Positions 1 to 7,777 of a stretch of DNA of 64,000 nucleotides are shown here, one piece after another. The stretch is taken from NCBI GenBank assembly GCA_947074205.1, contig CAMTOQ010000003.1, positions 1-64,000 on the forward strand, given 5' to 3'. This DNA is from an uncultured Bacteroides sp. (lineage in GTDB: Bacteria; Bacteroidota; Bacteroidia; Bacteroidales; Bacteroidaceae). The position numbers were made by a program, and so were the translations under genes. The notes beneath the pieces were generated by a model. That model saw only the letters and a program-made list of their open reading frames with translations. It did not search any database and was not told where the DNA came from. Every line of letters starts with the position of its first letter. The first letter of the stretch is position 1.

Positions 1-179
1 GTTCTGAACTTCTTCATCAACAGAGCTACCAATGCCTTCGCAGAATCATTTAATGAAAAATTAAAGCTTTTAGAGCAAGCCTAAGAGGAGCTATTGATAT
101 AAAGTTTTTCCTCTTTAGGCTTACAAAGTTATATGCTTACTCCCCATGGTTTATCGTGAGCCCAAAAAGATACAGTTGA
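1..179 (+). pseudogene. 3' remnant of an ISL3/ISAon1-type transposase, frameshifted
   Basis: The window opens inside a reading frame that contains NRATNAFAESFNEK, matching the conserved C-terminal NRxTNAxAESFN signature of ISL3-type DDE transposases common in Bacteroidetes. This frame stops early at 82-84. The expected family tail continues in the -1 frame from about base 60: IKAFRASLRG, then FFLFRLTKLYAYSP, ending with a stop at 177-179. One base missing from the A run at 56-60 would explain the break, so the copy is probably dead. A -1 slip on A-AAA at 57-60 could also restore the frame, but a programmed shift so close to the C-terminus would be unusual. Only the end is in view, so the element's size and other defects are unknown. 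Confidence 0.75.
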
Positions 180-197
180 CAAACGGTTGACAAAAAG

Positions 198-249
198 AAA
201 GGAGAGAAATAACTGTCTGCTGAATATCAGCGAGTTATTTCTCTCCTTT
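198..249 (-). terminator. Rho-independent terminator of the tRNA gene
   Basis: Arms at 198-214 and 233-249 pair perfectly over 17 bp around an 18-nt loop. Read on the minus strand the hairpin begins right after the tRNA 3' end and is followed by CTTTTTG. It should terminate tRNA transcription and also separates the tRNA from the transposase remnant. Confidence 0.85.
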
Positions 250-250
250 G

Positions 251-324
251 TGGACCAGCTAGGGCTTGAACCTAGGACCTCCAGATTATGAGTCTGTTGC
301 TCTAACCAACTGAGCTACAAGTCC
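251..324 (-). tRNA. tRNA with CAU anticodon (elongator tRNA-Met)
   Basis: On the minus strand a 74-nt cloverleaf can be drawn. The acceptor is GGACTTG with CTGGTCC (one T-T mismatch), followed by D arm GCTC/GAGC, anticodon arm ACAGA/TCTGG (one terminal mismatch), and T arm CTAGG-TTCAAGC-CCTAG. The discriminator is A. The anticodon loop reads CTCATAA, with CAT at 288-290. Because pair 1-72 is G-C, it is not an initiator; elongator Met is likeliest, and a lysidine-modified Ile2 is the alternative. The 3' CCA is not encoded. Confidence 0.9.
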
Positions 325-416
325 GTGCTTCTATGTCTATTTAGATGCGGTGCAAAAGTAGAAATATTCTATGAATCTTGCAAGCTTTCTGTGAAAAAAC
401 CTGTAAGCAATATTCC

Positions 417-734
417 TTAGAATTTGTATTTTCTTTTTGGGTTCTTGGGGAACCAACCTTTCTTTACGCGCTCTTCTTGCTCGTACACCTCTTTTATAGT
501 CCAGAATGAGGAAAACGCGAACACGCCCAAAAGCGATGAGAGAAGAATACTATCTGTGTAAAGAGAAGCGATTACCCCGCAAATCCCTAATATCAAGAAT
601 ATCCACCAGCACTTGGTTCCCCAATAATACTCGGCTTTTACCACAATGGGGTGGAATAAGCCGATAATGAGAAACGTACAGACACCTATGAAAAGTCCTG
701 AAAGATGATATTCGTCCAGCAGATCTACAATCAT
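417..734 (-). CDS. DUF4491 family small membrane protein
   Basis: The 105-residue protein has three predicted membrane segments, at about 12-32, 43-62 and 63-80, and a basic C-terminus (KKGWFPKNPKRKYKF). The motif GLFHPIVVKAEYYWGTKCWW and the GWFPxNPKR tail are typical of the DUF4491 family, found widely in Bacteroidales; the biochemical role is unknown. Its ATG overlaps the stop of the upstream Lrp-type regulator by 4 bp, so the two are almost certainly cotranscribed and translationally coupled. The regulator may therefore control this protein, although that is inference. Confidence 0.85.
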   Translation of the reverse strand: MIVDLLDEYHLSGLFIGVCTFLIIGLFHPIVVKAEYYWGTKCWWIFLILGICGVIASLYTDSILLSSLLGVFAFSSFWTIKEVYEQEERVKKGWFPKNPKRKYKF

Positions 735-1195
735 TTATCTAGTCGAATAGGTATTTCTTTTTTTATGCTTTGCTCTAGTGAGATTAAAGTCTCAGTAGCA
801 ACAACGCCAGGAATGGCTTGCATCTTGTTGTTTAGCAAATCCATAAGGTGCTCATTGTCGCAGGCATAGAGTTTTGTCATCATAGTATACGAACCTGTAG
901 TGAAGTGACACTCTACGATTTCGTGTATCTTCATAAGCTCTTCCACTACAGCTTTATACATAGAACCTTTTTCAAGTTTGATTCCTACGTATGTACAAGT
1001 TCTGTAACCTAAGGATTTGGGATTAACATGATAGCCTGATCCGACAATCACGCCTAGATCAATCAGTCGTTGAACACGTTGATGTATGGCTGCACGCGAT
1101 ACACCACATTCGGCCGCTACATCTTTAAATGGGATGCGCGCATTCTGAGAGATAATCTCTAGAATTTGTTTGTCGAGGTTGTCAATTTTTTCCAT
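731..1195 (-). CDS. Lrp/AsnC family transcriptional regulator
   Basis: The 154-residue protein has the usual length and order for this family. An N-terminal AsnC-type winged helix-turn-helix covers about 1-60 (NLDKQILEIISQNARIPFKD, then VSRAAIHQRVQRL), and a C-terminal RAM/effector-binding domain covers about 70-145. Such proteins form dimers to octamers and respond to amino acids or related small molecules; the ligand here cannot be read from sequence. It is the first gene of a two-gene unit with the DUF4491 gene. A perfect palindrome and a TAnnTTTG box lie just upstream of the start, consistent with autoregulation. Start at 1195 is the only sensible one before the helix-turn-helix. Confidence 0.93.
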   Translation of the reverse strand: MEKIDNLDKQILEIISQNARIPFKDVAAECGVSRAAIHQRVQRLIDLGVIVGSGYHVNPKSLGYRTCTYVGIKLEKGSMYKAVVEELMKIHEIVECHFTTGSYTMMTKLYACDNEHLMDLLNNKMQAIPGVVATETLISLEQSIKKEIPIRLDK

Positions 1196-1217
1196 CTTAT
1201 ATGTGTATAGTTAGTTT

Positions 1218-1243
1218 TATTTGTCAAATAGTAAGCAAATATA
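1218..1243 (-). promoter_or_regulatory. -7 box and candidate Lrp operator
   Basis: On the minus strand TATATTTG (1236-1243) fits the Bacteroides -7 consensus TAnnTTTG. Immediately downstream, at 1218-1230, lies the perfect 13-bp palindrome TATTTGTCAAATA, which would cover the transcription start. Lrp-type proteins often bind such A/T-rich palindromes and repress themselves. The site assignment is inference. Confidence 0.5.
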
Positions 1244-1466
1244 GATATATTTTTCAAAATATCTACCAAATAGGCGAATTAATAACGAATATATTGTTTT
1301 TTGTCCCGTAAAGATGCGGTTTTATCTTACTTTTATCTATTTGTGTGGTGTTTTTTAAAGGTGACAATATGTTGCTTATAATGCAATTTTTAGAAAAAAA
1401 AGAGGCAAGCTCTGTGTTGAAAGAGCTTGCCTTGATAGTTTTATTTAATGAGCGGGTGCTCTTAAA

Positions 1467-2753
1467 TTACTTCTTTTCTACACCCAAAAGTTCTACTTTG
1501 AAAATCAATGTAGAGAAAGGTTTGATGGTTCCTTGGTTTCTTGTACCATAAGCCAATTCTTGAGGAACAACAATCTCCCACACTGAGCCTACAGGCATCA
1601 TTGTAAGAGCTTCTTGCCAACCTTGGATTACTTGGTTTGTACCAAACTTAGCCGATTGACCACGGTCGTACGAGCTATCAAATTTAGTACCGTCGATCAA
1701 AGTACCTTCGTAGTTTACTTCTACTAGATCGCCTTCGCTAGGTACTTGACCTTTACCTTCGCTGATGATGCGATATTGAAGACCGCTAGGAGTAGTGATT
1801 ACGCCATCTTTCTTACCGTTTTCTGCAAGGAAAGCTTCACCTGCTTCTTTGTTGCTACCAAACTCTGTTACAAGAGCTTTTTCTTGGATAGCGTTAAGGT
1901 GAGTAGTGGTGAACTCACTAGCTTCTTCCATTGTCATCTTAGCATCTTTGCCAGTAGCACCAGCGATGAAACCTGCAACGAAGTTGTTCTTATTGATTGA
2001 TTCTTCCGACTCAGGGCCAAATACTTCTTTGCTTGCCATAGGTAAGATTTGGTTAGCAACTTGTGAACCGATTTGCATACCGGCCATCATTGCCATTTCC
2101 TTTTCGTTAGTACCCTTAGCAGTTTCTTTGAAACCTTTTACGAAGTCTTTCATGTAAGTAGTGTCAACATTCTGACGTGTAGCCAAGAATGGTTTCAAAC
2201 CTTGTGAGTTTGACAAACCTAGTGCATAAGAAAGAGTATCGATTTCAGCAGAAGTCAATGATGGAGCTGGGTGTAGGCTATCTGCCACTGCTTTAGCTTC
2301 TCTGAGCTTTTGCACTGTAGATTGAGCATATTCCATTGCAGCTTCAGGAGTCATCTTGCCTTTTTCATCCAATGAACCAGTTACAAAGCCTTTGATAAAG
2401 TCTTCTTTGTTGATAGACTCTTTTGAGTCAGCACCAAAGATTTCATTGTTAGCACCTGGAATCATTTGGTTGCCCACTTGAGCACCAATCTGCATACCAG
2501 CCATGTAAGCGATATCTTTAGGTTGAGTAGCATCAACAGATTTTACTAGACCTTTTACGAACTCGCCCATGTAAGTAGTATCCACATTCATGCGTGCGCT
2601 AAGATATGGCTTTAATCCGTTTGCGTTAGACATACCCATAGCATACGACAATGAGTCGATGTCTGTCTTGAATACAGGAGTAGGCACGCTTTGTTGGCAT
2701 GATGCCATTCCTGCTGCAATAGCAATTGCTCCAAGAAGTGTTACTTTTTTCAT
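1467..2753 (-). CDS. FKBP-type peptidyl-prolyl isomerase lipoprotein with duplicated N-terminal domain
   Basis: The 428-residue protein begins with a lipoprotein signal (GMASC, lipidated Cys19), so it is envelope-located. Two homologous FKBP_N-like helical domains follow, at about 31-155 (DIDSLSYAMG) and 170-295 (EIDTLSYALG), each with NVDTTYM, AGMQIG and ESINK words. The catalytic FKBP domain is about 335-428 (VNYEGTLIDGTKFDSS, QVIQGWQEAL, AYG). Related FkpA/Mip proteins have one N-terminal dimerization domain, so the tandem copy is unusual against that model. It probably acts as a prolyl isomerase/chaperone for exported proteins. A second FKBP gene lies 36 bp upstream on the same strand; the pair is likely an operon. 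Confidence 0.93.
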   Translation of the reverse strand: MKKVTLLGAIAIAAGMASCQQSVPTPVFKTDIDSLSYAMGMSNANGLKPYLSARMNVDTTYMGEFVKGLVKSVDATQPKDIAYMAGMQIGAQVGNQMIPGANNEIFGADSKESINKEDFIKGFVTGSLDEKGKMTPEAAMEYAQSTVQKLREAKAVADSLHPAPSLTSAEIDTLSYALGLSNSQGLKPFLATRQNVDTTYMKDFVKGFKETAKGTNEKEMAMMAGMQIGSQVANQILPMASKEVFGPESEESINKNNFVAGFIAGATGKDAKMTMEEASEFTTTHLNAIQEKALVTEFGSNKEAGEAFLAENGKKDGVITTPSGLQYRIISEGKGQVPSEGDLVEVNYEGTLIDGTKFDSSYDRGQSAKFGTNQVIQGWQEALTMMPVGSVWEIVVPQELAYGTRNQGTIKPFSTLIFKVELLGVEKK

Positions 2754-2789
2754 TTTGCTTTTAAAGTTTTAAAGTGGTTATTTAGTTAC

Positions 2790-3380
2790 TTATTTGTTCA
2801 ATACCTCGTGTAGCTCAACATCAAAAACCAATGTGCTATGTGGAGGAATCATCTCACCTGCACCTTGTGCACCGTAAGCCAAATCTGATGGGATAAACAA
2901 TCTCCATTTAGAACCTTCTGGCATTAATTGAAGTGCTTCAACCCATCCTGGGATAACTTGATTTACGCCAAATACAGCTGGTTGTCCGCGTTGGATTGAG
3001 CTGTCGAATAGAGTACCATCAATAAGTGTTCCTTCGTAGTCAACTTTTACTTGATCAGTAGCAGCAGGTTTTGCACCTGTACCTTCGTTGATTACTTCAT
3101 ATTGCAAGCCGCTAGGTAGAGTTACTACACCTTCTCTTTTTGCATTCTCATCGAGGTATGCTTTGCCTTGTTCAATGTTGGCAGCACTTACCTTGTTCTC
3201 CAACTCTTTGAAGAATTCATTTACAATTTCGCGCGCTTCTACATGGGTCATTGCTGGCTCAGTACCTTCAATAACGGCCTTAATAGCATTTGCAAAATCT
3301 TCAATCTGGAGATCTTTCACTCCCATACTCAACAAGTTTTGGCCGATACCCAGACCAATAGCGTAGCTTAATTTATCCAT
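2790..3380 (-). CDS. FKBP-type peptidyl-prolyl isomerase, cytoplasmic (FklB-like)
   Basis: From the ATG at 3380 this encodes 196 residues: a short FKBP_N dimerization domain (MDKLSYAIGLGIGQNLL) and a C-terminal FKBP catalytic domain with VDYEGTLIDGTLFDSS, NQVIPGWVEAL and LAYGAQG. No signal peptide is seen, so it is probably cytoplasmic, like FklB. An in-frame ATG at 3434 would add 18 residues (MTIITQLCYKQ...), but the family homology starts at MDKLSYAIG, so 3380 is preferred. The domain resembles the C-terminal part of the downstream lipoprotein FKBP, so the two are paralogs placed in tandem. Confidence 0.92.
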   Translation of the reverse strand: MDKLSYAIGLGIGQNLLSMGVKDLQIEDFANAIKAVIEGTEPAMTHVEAREIVNEFFKELENKVSAANIEQGKAYLDENAKREGVVTLPSGLQYEVINEGTGAKPAATDQVKVDYEGTLIDGTLFDSSIQRGQPAVFGVNQVIPGWVEALQLMPEGSKWRLFIPSDLAYGAQGAGEMIPPHSTLVFDVELHEVLNK

Positions 3381-3711
3381 AATTAATTTGTTTAATGACT
3401 TTTGTTTATAACAAAGCTGTGTTATAATAGTCAATATAATAGTCTCTTAAAATGCAAAATTAATTTTTTTTAGTTGAAATAAGACGTTGTTGTAGCTTTA
3501 AATTTACTAATAGCAATAAGATAGCTCACATTTTTTGTTTTTTCACTATATTTCATGGCAGATTGTTTTTTACTAAGAAGATATGATAGTGTTTAACAAA
3601 ACAATTGCTAACAGAATTAGTTTAAGTGTATATGCTTGTTTCCTTTAGTTGGGCAATTGAGGGAGGTAAGCTCAAAGAAAGTATAAACCATTAACAAATA
3701 GTAGATTAATT
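3381..3711. other. Divergent A/T-rich intergenic region
   Basis: No credible gene is present. On the minus strand TAATTTTG at 3455-3462 matches the TAnnTTTG -7 box and would drive the FKBP genes with a leader of about 70 nt. For the plus-strand sirtuin gene only a weak element (TATGCTTG near 3630) is visible. The remainder is low-complexity A/T-rich sequence. Confidence 0.5.
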
Positions 3712-4416
3712 ATGAAGAAGAATCTAGTTATTCTATCCGGAGCAGGGATGAGTGCCGAAAGTGGCATTAAGACTTTTAGAGATACCGGTGGCTTGTGGGA
3801 AGATTATTCAATAGAAGAAGTAGCAACTCCCGAAGGCTATGCGCGAAATCCGGAATTGGTGATTCGCTTTTACAATGAACGACGTAAACAACTCAAGGAT
3901 GTATCACCCAATCTGGGACATAAATTGCTGGGCGAACTAGAACAGCACTTCAATGTTACGGTGATTACGCAGAATGTAGATAACCTGCACGAACGAGGCG
4001 GTAGCAAGAATGTGATTCACCTTCATGGTGAGCTGGTAAAGGTCTGCTCCTCACGCGATCCACAAAATCCACGTCTAGTGCGAGAATTGGCCGAGGATGA
4101 GTATGAAGTCAAGATGGGAGATTTGGCAGATGATGGTACTCAACTTCGTCCGTTTATCGTGTGGTTTGGCGAGGCTGTTCCTAAGATTGAAGAGGCCGCA
4201 CGAGTGGTGCACACCGCAGATATCTTTGTCATCATTGGAACTTCTATGAATGTTTACCCTGCTGCGGGGCTATTAGATTATGTTTCACCCGGTTGTGAGG
4301 TCTATCTCATCGATCCCCATCCAGTGGGTGTCAAGAGTCGTCTCCCTATCCATTTTATTCAGAAAGGAGCCTCGGAAGGGATCGCAGAACTTAAAGATAT
4401 TTTGTTGAGCAAATAG
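3712..4416 (+). CDS. Sir2-family NAD-dependent protein deacylase
   Basis: The 234-residue protein has the sirtuin signatures in order: GAGMSAESGI (10-19), FRD (22-24), QNVDNLH (87-93) and HLHGE (103-107) with presumed catalytic His105. YNER at 54-57 matches the YxxR acyl-binding pair of class III sirtuins (SIRT5/CobB type), which favours removal of acidic acyl groups such as succinyl. The usual zinc-binding Cys quartet is absent: the region after HLHGE has only one Cys (VCSSRDPQNP). It ends 3 bp from the convergent glycosyltransferase gene. Lysine deacylation in the cytoplasm is the likely role; substrate class is inference. Confidence 0.92.
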   Translation: MKKNLVILSGAGMSAESGIKTFRDTGGLWEDYSIEEVATPEGYARNPELVIRFYNERRKQLKDVSPNLGHKLLGELEQHFNVTVITQNVDNLHERGGSKNVIHLHGELVKVCSSRDPQNPRLVRELAEDEYEVKMGDLADDGTQLRPFIVWFGEAVPKIEEAARVVHTADIFVIIGTSMNVYPAAGLLDYVSPGCEVYLIDPHPVGVKSRLPIHFIQKGASEGIAELKDILLSK

Positions 4417-4419
4417 TTA

Positions 4420-5166
4420 TTACTTCTTCACTAGCGCGCGCACCACAAACCAAGCGTGGTGCATCAGCGTGCTGGCGTGTCCATAGTGTCGGCACATGAT
4501 GCTATATCGCTCACGTAGAGAGGCCTTTTGGTTTTGGGTAGTCATTCCCTCGTCTAGGTAATCTATTAATGTAAGATGAGTGTTGTGTAGTGTCATAGCA
4601 CACTTCATGCCCCTAATACACCAATCAAAGTCTGCCGAGAAACGATAGTTTAGGTCGTAAGGCTGTGCCAGTGTGCGTTTCAAAATGAATGCTTGATGAC
4701 ACACCAACATGCCTTGTTTAAAGCTTTTCCAAGTCAGTGTTTCGGGAGGCTCCAATCGACGCATGCGTACAAAGTGGCGCTTCTCGTTTACCAAAGCTGT
4801 ATGTCCGTAGAGAACGTCGGGTAGCTGCTTACCTTTAATGGAGTGTACCACTTGCTGCAATGTCTCGTCGGTGTGAAAACTGTCGCCGGCATTTAAGAAG
4901 CATACATAGTCGCCCGTTGCTAACTTTAGCCCCTTATTCATTGCATCGTATAGCCCGCTGTCTTTCTCGCTGACTACTTTGGCAATCTTCTCTTTGTAGT
5001 TATCAATTATAGCCAATGTGCCATCGTTTGATGCACCATCAATAATGATGTATTCAACGTGGTGATAGGTCTGAGCTAATACGCTAAGAATTGTATCCTC
5101 TATCGTTTTTTCGGCATTGTAGCTCACCGTGATAACCGAGAATGTGGGTGTCAATCTGTTATGCAT
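4420..5166 (-). CDS. Glycosyltransferase family 2 (WcaA/WcaE-like)
   Basis: The 248-residue protein has a GT-A nucleotide-sugar-binding fold from the N-terminus: FSVITVSYNAEKTIEDTILS, IIDGASNDGT, EKDSGLYDAMNKGL, and the metal-site region CFLNAGDSF. The length suits a single-domain GT2 enzyme without membrane anchors; the C-terminus is short and basic. It overlaps the upstream GT4 gene by 8 bp, so the pair is translationally coupled. It likely adds one sugar to a surface glycan at the inner face of the membrane. Donor and acceptor cannot be deduced. Confidence 0.9.
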   Translation of the reverse strand: MHNRLTPTFSVITVSYNAEKTIEDTILSVLAQTYHHVEYIIIDGASNDGTLAIIDNYKEKIAKVVSEKDSGLYDAMNKGLKLATGDYVCFLNAGDSFHTDETLQQVVHSIKGKQLPDVLYGHTALVNEKRHFVRMRRLEPPETLTWKSFKQGMLVCHQAFILKRTLAQPYDLNYRFSADFDWCIRGMKCAMTLHNTHLTLIDYLDEGMTTQNQKASLRERYSIMCRHYGHASTLMHHAWFVVRALVKK

Positions 5167-6424
5167 CTTCTCCTGTTATCTTGTTGTACACGTCGATATA
5201 TTTTTTTACTACTACACTTTCTGCATAGTGAGATACCACTTTGCGATGTGCTTCTTCGGCTAGATGACTATACTCCGATTCTTTTAGGGTCCAGTAGATA
5301 CCGTTGGCAAAATCTTCAGCAGATAGATAGGTCGCCACATAACCATTGTGCAGATGGTCGATCATTTCGGGGATACCACCCACTTTGAAGCCCACGCAAG
5401 GCACTCCACAGGCCATTGCCTCCATAATAGTGTTGGGTAGATTCTCTTCCAAAGATGGGGTGGTGTAAAGATCCACGGCATTGTAGATGTTGACCATCTT
5501 ATGATCGTCCGATACGTAGTTCAACGAGTAGACAGGGAAGGGTACCAGTGGTTTTAGAACCTCACAGCCTTTACCAAATGCTACTATACCTACGCTCTCT
5601 ATTAGTTCAGGATGTTTCTCGGCAAGGAGGTTGCACGCTTCCACAAAGTAATCTATCCCCTTTCGCTTATCGGTGATTTTAACCGAGCCAAACAGAACTA
5701 ATTTCTTATCGGTAGGGAGCTGACACAAGATGCGAGCTTCCTTTTTATTGCGGGGTTTGAACAGATTGGTATTGATAGGGTTGGGTATGGAGCAGATGGT
5801 TTGTCCAATGAGCAGTTCGCTTGCGCGTGCTTTATTGGTGAGCCAATTGCTACAACCCACAAAGGTCATGGGTGCCAATTGGTAAAGTTGTTTCTTCTTC
5901 TCAAATACTCTCCAAGATAGATCATAGCGATTACCTCCTCTAAAGATAAAGGGACAGTTGTGGCACTCTGTCTCGTATCGCTTACATTCGCGAGCATGAT
6001 GGCAGATGCCGGTGAAAGGCCACATGTCGTGCATGGTCCATACCACTGGCTTGCCCGATTCTAGAATCTTGCGGATATCTTTTAGTGACAACATTCCTTG
6101 GTTGATCCAATGCAGATGTATCACATCGGCTTGAATAAACTCGGGTAGTGAGGTAATATCGGTCCCGGTGTTGGCAATATCTACTTTGAACAGGTTGTTG
6201 CGTCGAAAGCGATTGGCTTTCCAAATCACTACACGCTCCCATACAAACTTACAGAGTGCAAGCAGATTATAGTTCAGACCCACCACATTGAGTTTGTCCG
6301 ACTCCTTGTCGCGTACCAACATCTTTGCCTTAAGGCCATTATTCTTTAAGGCCTCTAGTAGTCGTCCGGCAGCGATGGCTGCGCCACCGGTACGTTCGGA
6401 TGTGTTAATGATCAATACCCTCAT
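5159..6424 (-). CDS. Glycosyltransferase family 4
   Basis: The 421-residue protein is a GT-B enzyme. Its N-terminal half has RVLIINTSERTGGAAIAAGR and VIHLHW, followed by a Cys-rich stretch (HHARECKRYETECHNCP) seen in WcaC-like exopolysaccharide transferases. The C-terminal half has the retaining GT4 donor site EENLPNTIMEAMACGVPCVG (E-x7-E type). It is first in a two-gene unit with the GT2 gene. A -7 box (TAACTTTG on the minus strand, 6442-6449) sits just upstream, so this pair can be transcribed apart from the other transferases. Specific linkage unknown. Confidence 0.92.
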   Translation of the reverse strand: MRVLIINTSERTGGAAIAAGRLLEALKNNGLKAKMLVRDKESDKLNVVGLNYNLLALCKFVWERVVIWKANRFRRNNLFKVDIANTGTDITSLPEFIQADVIHLHWINQGMLSLKDIRKILESGKPVVWTMHDMWPFTGICHHARECKRYETECHNCPFIFRGGNRYDLSWRVFEKKKQLYQLAPMTFVGCSNWLTNKARASELLIGQTICSIPNPINTNLFKPRNKKEARILCQLPTDKKLVLFGSVKITDKRKGIDYFVEACNLLAEKHPELIESVGIVAFGKGCEVLKPLVPFPVYSLNYVSDDHKMVNIYNAVDLYTTPSLEENLPNTIMEAMACGVPCVGFKVGGIPEMIDHLHNGYVATYLSAEDFANGIYWTLKESEYSHLAEEAHRKVVSHYAESVVVKKYIDVYNKITGEDA

Positions 6425-6441
6425 CTCGTTGAAACTTTGTG

Positions 6442-6449
6442 CAAAGTTA
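6442..6449 (-). promoter_or_regulatory. -7 promoter element for the GT4-GT2 pair
   Basis: Minus-strand TAACTTTG fits TAnnTTTG, 18 nt before the ATG at 6424. No TTG is found at the expected -33 distance. Confidence 0.45.
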
Positions 6450-6498
6450 AAACAATTATTTACGATTTGCGGCTTTAGAAGCTAGCATTTTCGGTGCT

Positions 6499-7749
6499 TC
6501 ACTCGGCAGAGAGGACTGTTTTGTAAACCTCCAAGCGCTTATCCAATAGTTGCTGTGTTGGCATCATTTCCTTGATTTTAACCAAGGCGTGGTCGCGGAA
6601 CGATTGCTGTGTGGTGCTCTCATCCATTAGCTGTAGAGTGCAATGTGCAAAGTCTTGGGGACTATTGGCAATAAAGCAATCCTTACCATTTTGGAAGTCC
6701 AATCCTTCAACACCTACTTGCGTTGTAACAAAAGGTACACCATAGTTCACGGCATCAACAATCTTCATTCGCATACCGCTACCGGTGAGTATAGGCACAA
6801 TCATTATAGCTCCTTCGAGGTGCGGTTCAATGGATGGAACAAATCCTGCAAACTCCACATTTGTATAGTTAAGCTTTATCTTATTGATGTAGCTCTGTCT
6901 CCACTGTCCTATTATTTCAAGCTTTGTCTGTGGCTTCTTATTAAGTATTTCAGGCCAAACCTCTTTTAGGAACCACATTACGCCCTCATAGTTGGGGTGA
7001 TGATCCGACCCGCCTAAAAATACTAGCTTATCGTTAAAAGTATAGTGCTCTTCAAGCTTAATTTCGGGTAGTGGAATAACGGCAGGCGACACGTAGAGTG
7101 GTACCTTTAGTTCCTCTTTCTGAAGTATCTCTTTGTCTACCTCAGTAAGAACAACTACCGCATCGCAACTCTCCATTGCGGCTATTTCAGTGCCTTTTAT
7201 CATTCGCATCTGGTAAGTGTCACAAGTACTTATTTTCTCTTTCCCCTTCATATAGCGTTCATTGCGAATGAATTGTATCTCGTGTTGTATAAAGATACGT
7301 TTCACTTCAGGGAAGCCGTAAACTAAATCTTGGAACTTGGCGAACTCAACTTGGACTAGCTTAATATTATTTTTCTGAATGACTCCTCCTAGATAATCAA
7401 TAAACTCATAGGGTATATTTTCATCGAATGGCGTAGCTAGTAGATGGTCTACATACTTGCGACTTTTATTCTCGTGCCAACGGTTGAAGCTGGAGAGTAT
7501 CTGACGGCATTTGCGGTACCAGAAGTTTTGTCGTTTGATGACAAATGGAAATAGCTGAACATCGGGCCAAACGGCACGTAGCTGCTCAATGTTGCCTTCC
7601 ATAACTGGAGTGCTTCTATATGTAAACGCTAGGTGAATGTTAAGCTTCTTTCTAAGAAAGTCTATCATGTGAAACTGCGCTTGTGCACCACCGCTATCGA
7701 TGGGGAAAGGCAGATATGGAGTTACAATGAGTATATTTTCTTTAATCAT
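6499..7749 (-). CDS. Glycosyltransferase family 4
   Basis: From the ATG at 7749 this encodes 416 residues. The N-terminus MIKENILIVTPYLPFPIDSG carries the Gly-rich acceptor-domain start of GT4 proteins. The C-terminal donor domain has LVFLGGSDHHPNYEGVMWFL and SGMRMKIVDAVNYGVPFVTT, with a conserved VGVEG after it. The ORF could start at 7794, but that would overlap the upstream gene and precede the family's N-terminus, so 7749 is chosen. It lies 28 bp after the upstream GT2 gene and probably belongs to the same transcript. The role is sugar transfer during surface-glycan assembly; specificity unknown. Confidence 0.9.
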   Translation of the reverse strand: MIKENILIVTPYLPFPIDSGGAQAQFHMIDFLRKKLNIHLAFTYRSTPVMEGNIEQLRAVWPDVQLFPFVIKRQNFWYRKCRQILSSFNRWHENKSRKYVDHLLATPFDENIPYEFIDYLGGVIQKNNIKLVQVEFAKFQDLVYGFPEVKRIFIQHEIQFIRNERYMKGKEKISTCDTYQMRMIKGTEIAAMESCDAVVVLTEVDKEILQKEELKVPLYVSPAVIPLPEIKLEEHYTFNDKLVFLGGSDHHPNYEGVMWFLKEVWPEILNKKPQTKLEIIGQWRQSYINKIKLNYTNVEFAGFVPSIEPHLEGAIMIVPILTGSGMRMKIVDAVNYGVPFVTTQVGVEGLDFQNGKDCFIANSPQDFAHCTLQLMDESTTQQSFRDHALVKIKEMMPTQQLLDKRLEVYKTVLSAE

Positions 7750-7777
7750 AGTTGTGTAGGTTTGATGAGATGATCCG

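Noticed and set aside
175-194. Direct repeat GTTGACAAA (175-183 and 186-194) after the transposase remnant
   Set aside because: Nine bases in A/T-rich DNA; could be the end of the element or a target duplication, but cannot be decided without the other end.
1345-1551. Plus-strand 68-residue open frame
   Set aside because: Overlaps the 3' end of the FKBP gene antisense and has no protein-like composition or conserved motif.
3600-3640. Possible promoter TTG...TATGCTTG before the sirtuin gene
   Set aside because: Spacer is 23 nt and the -7 box has a mismatch in TTTG; too weak to annotate.
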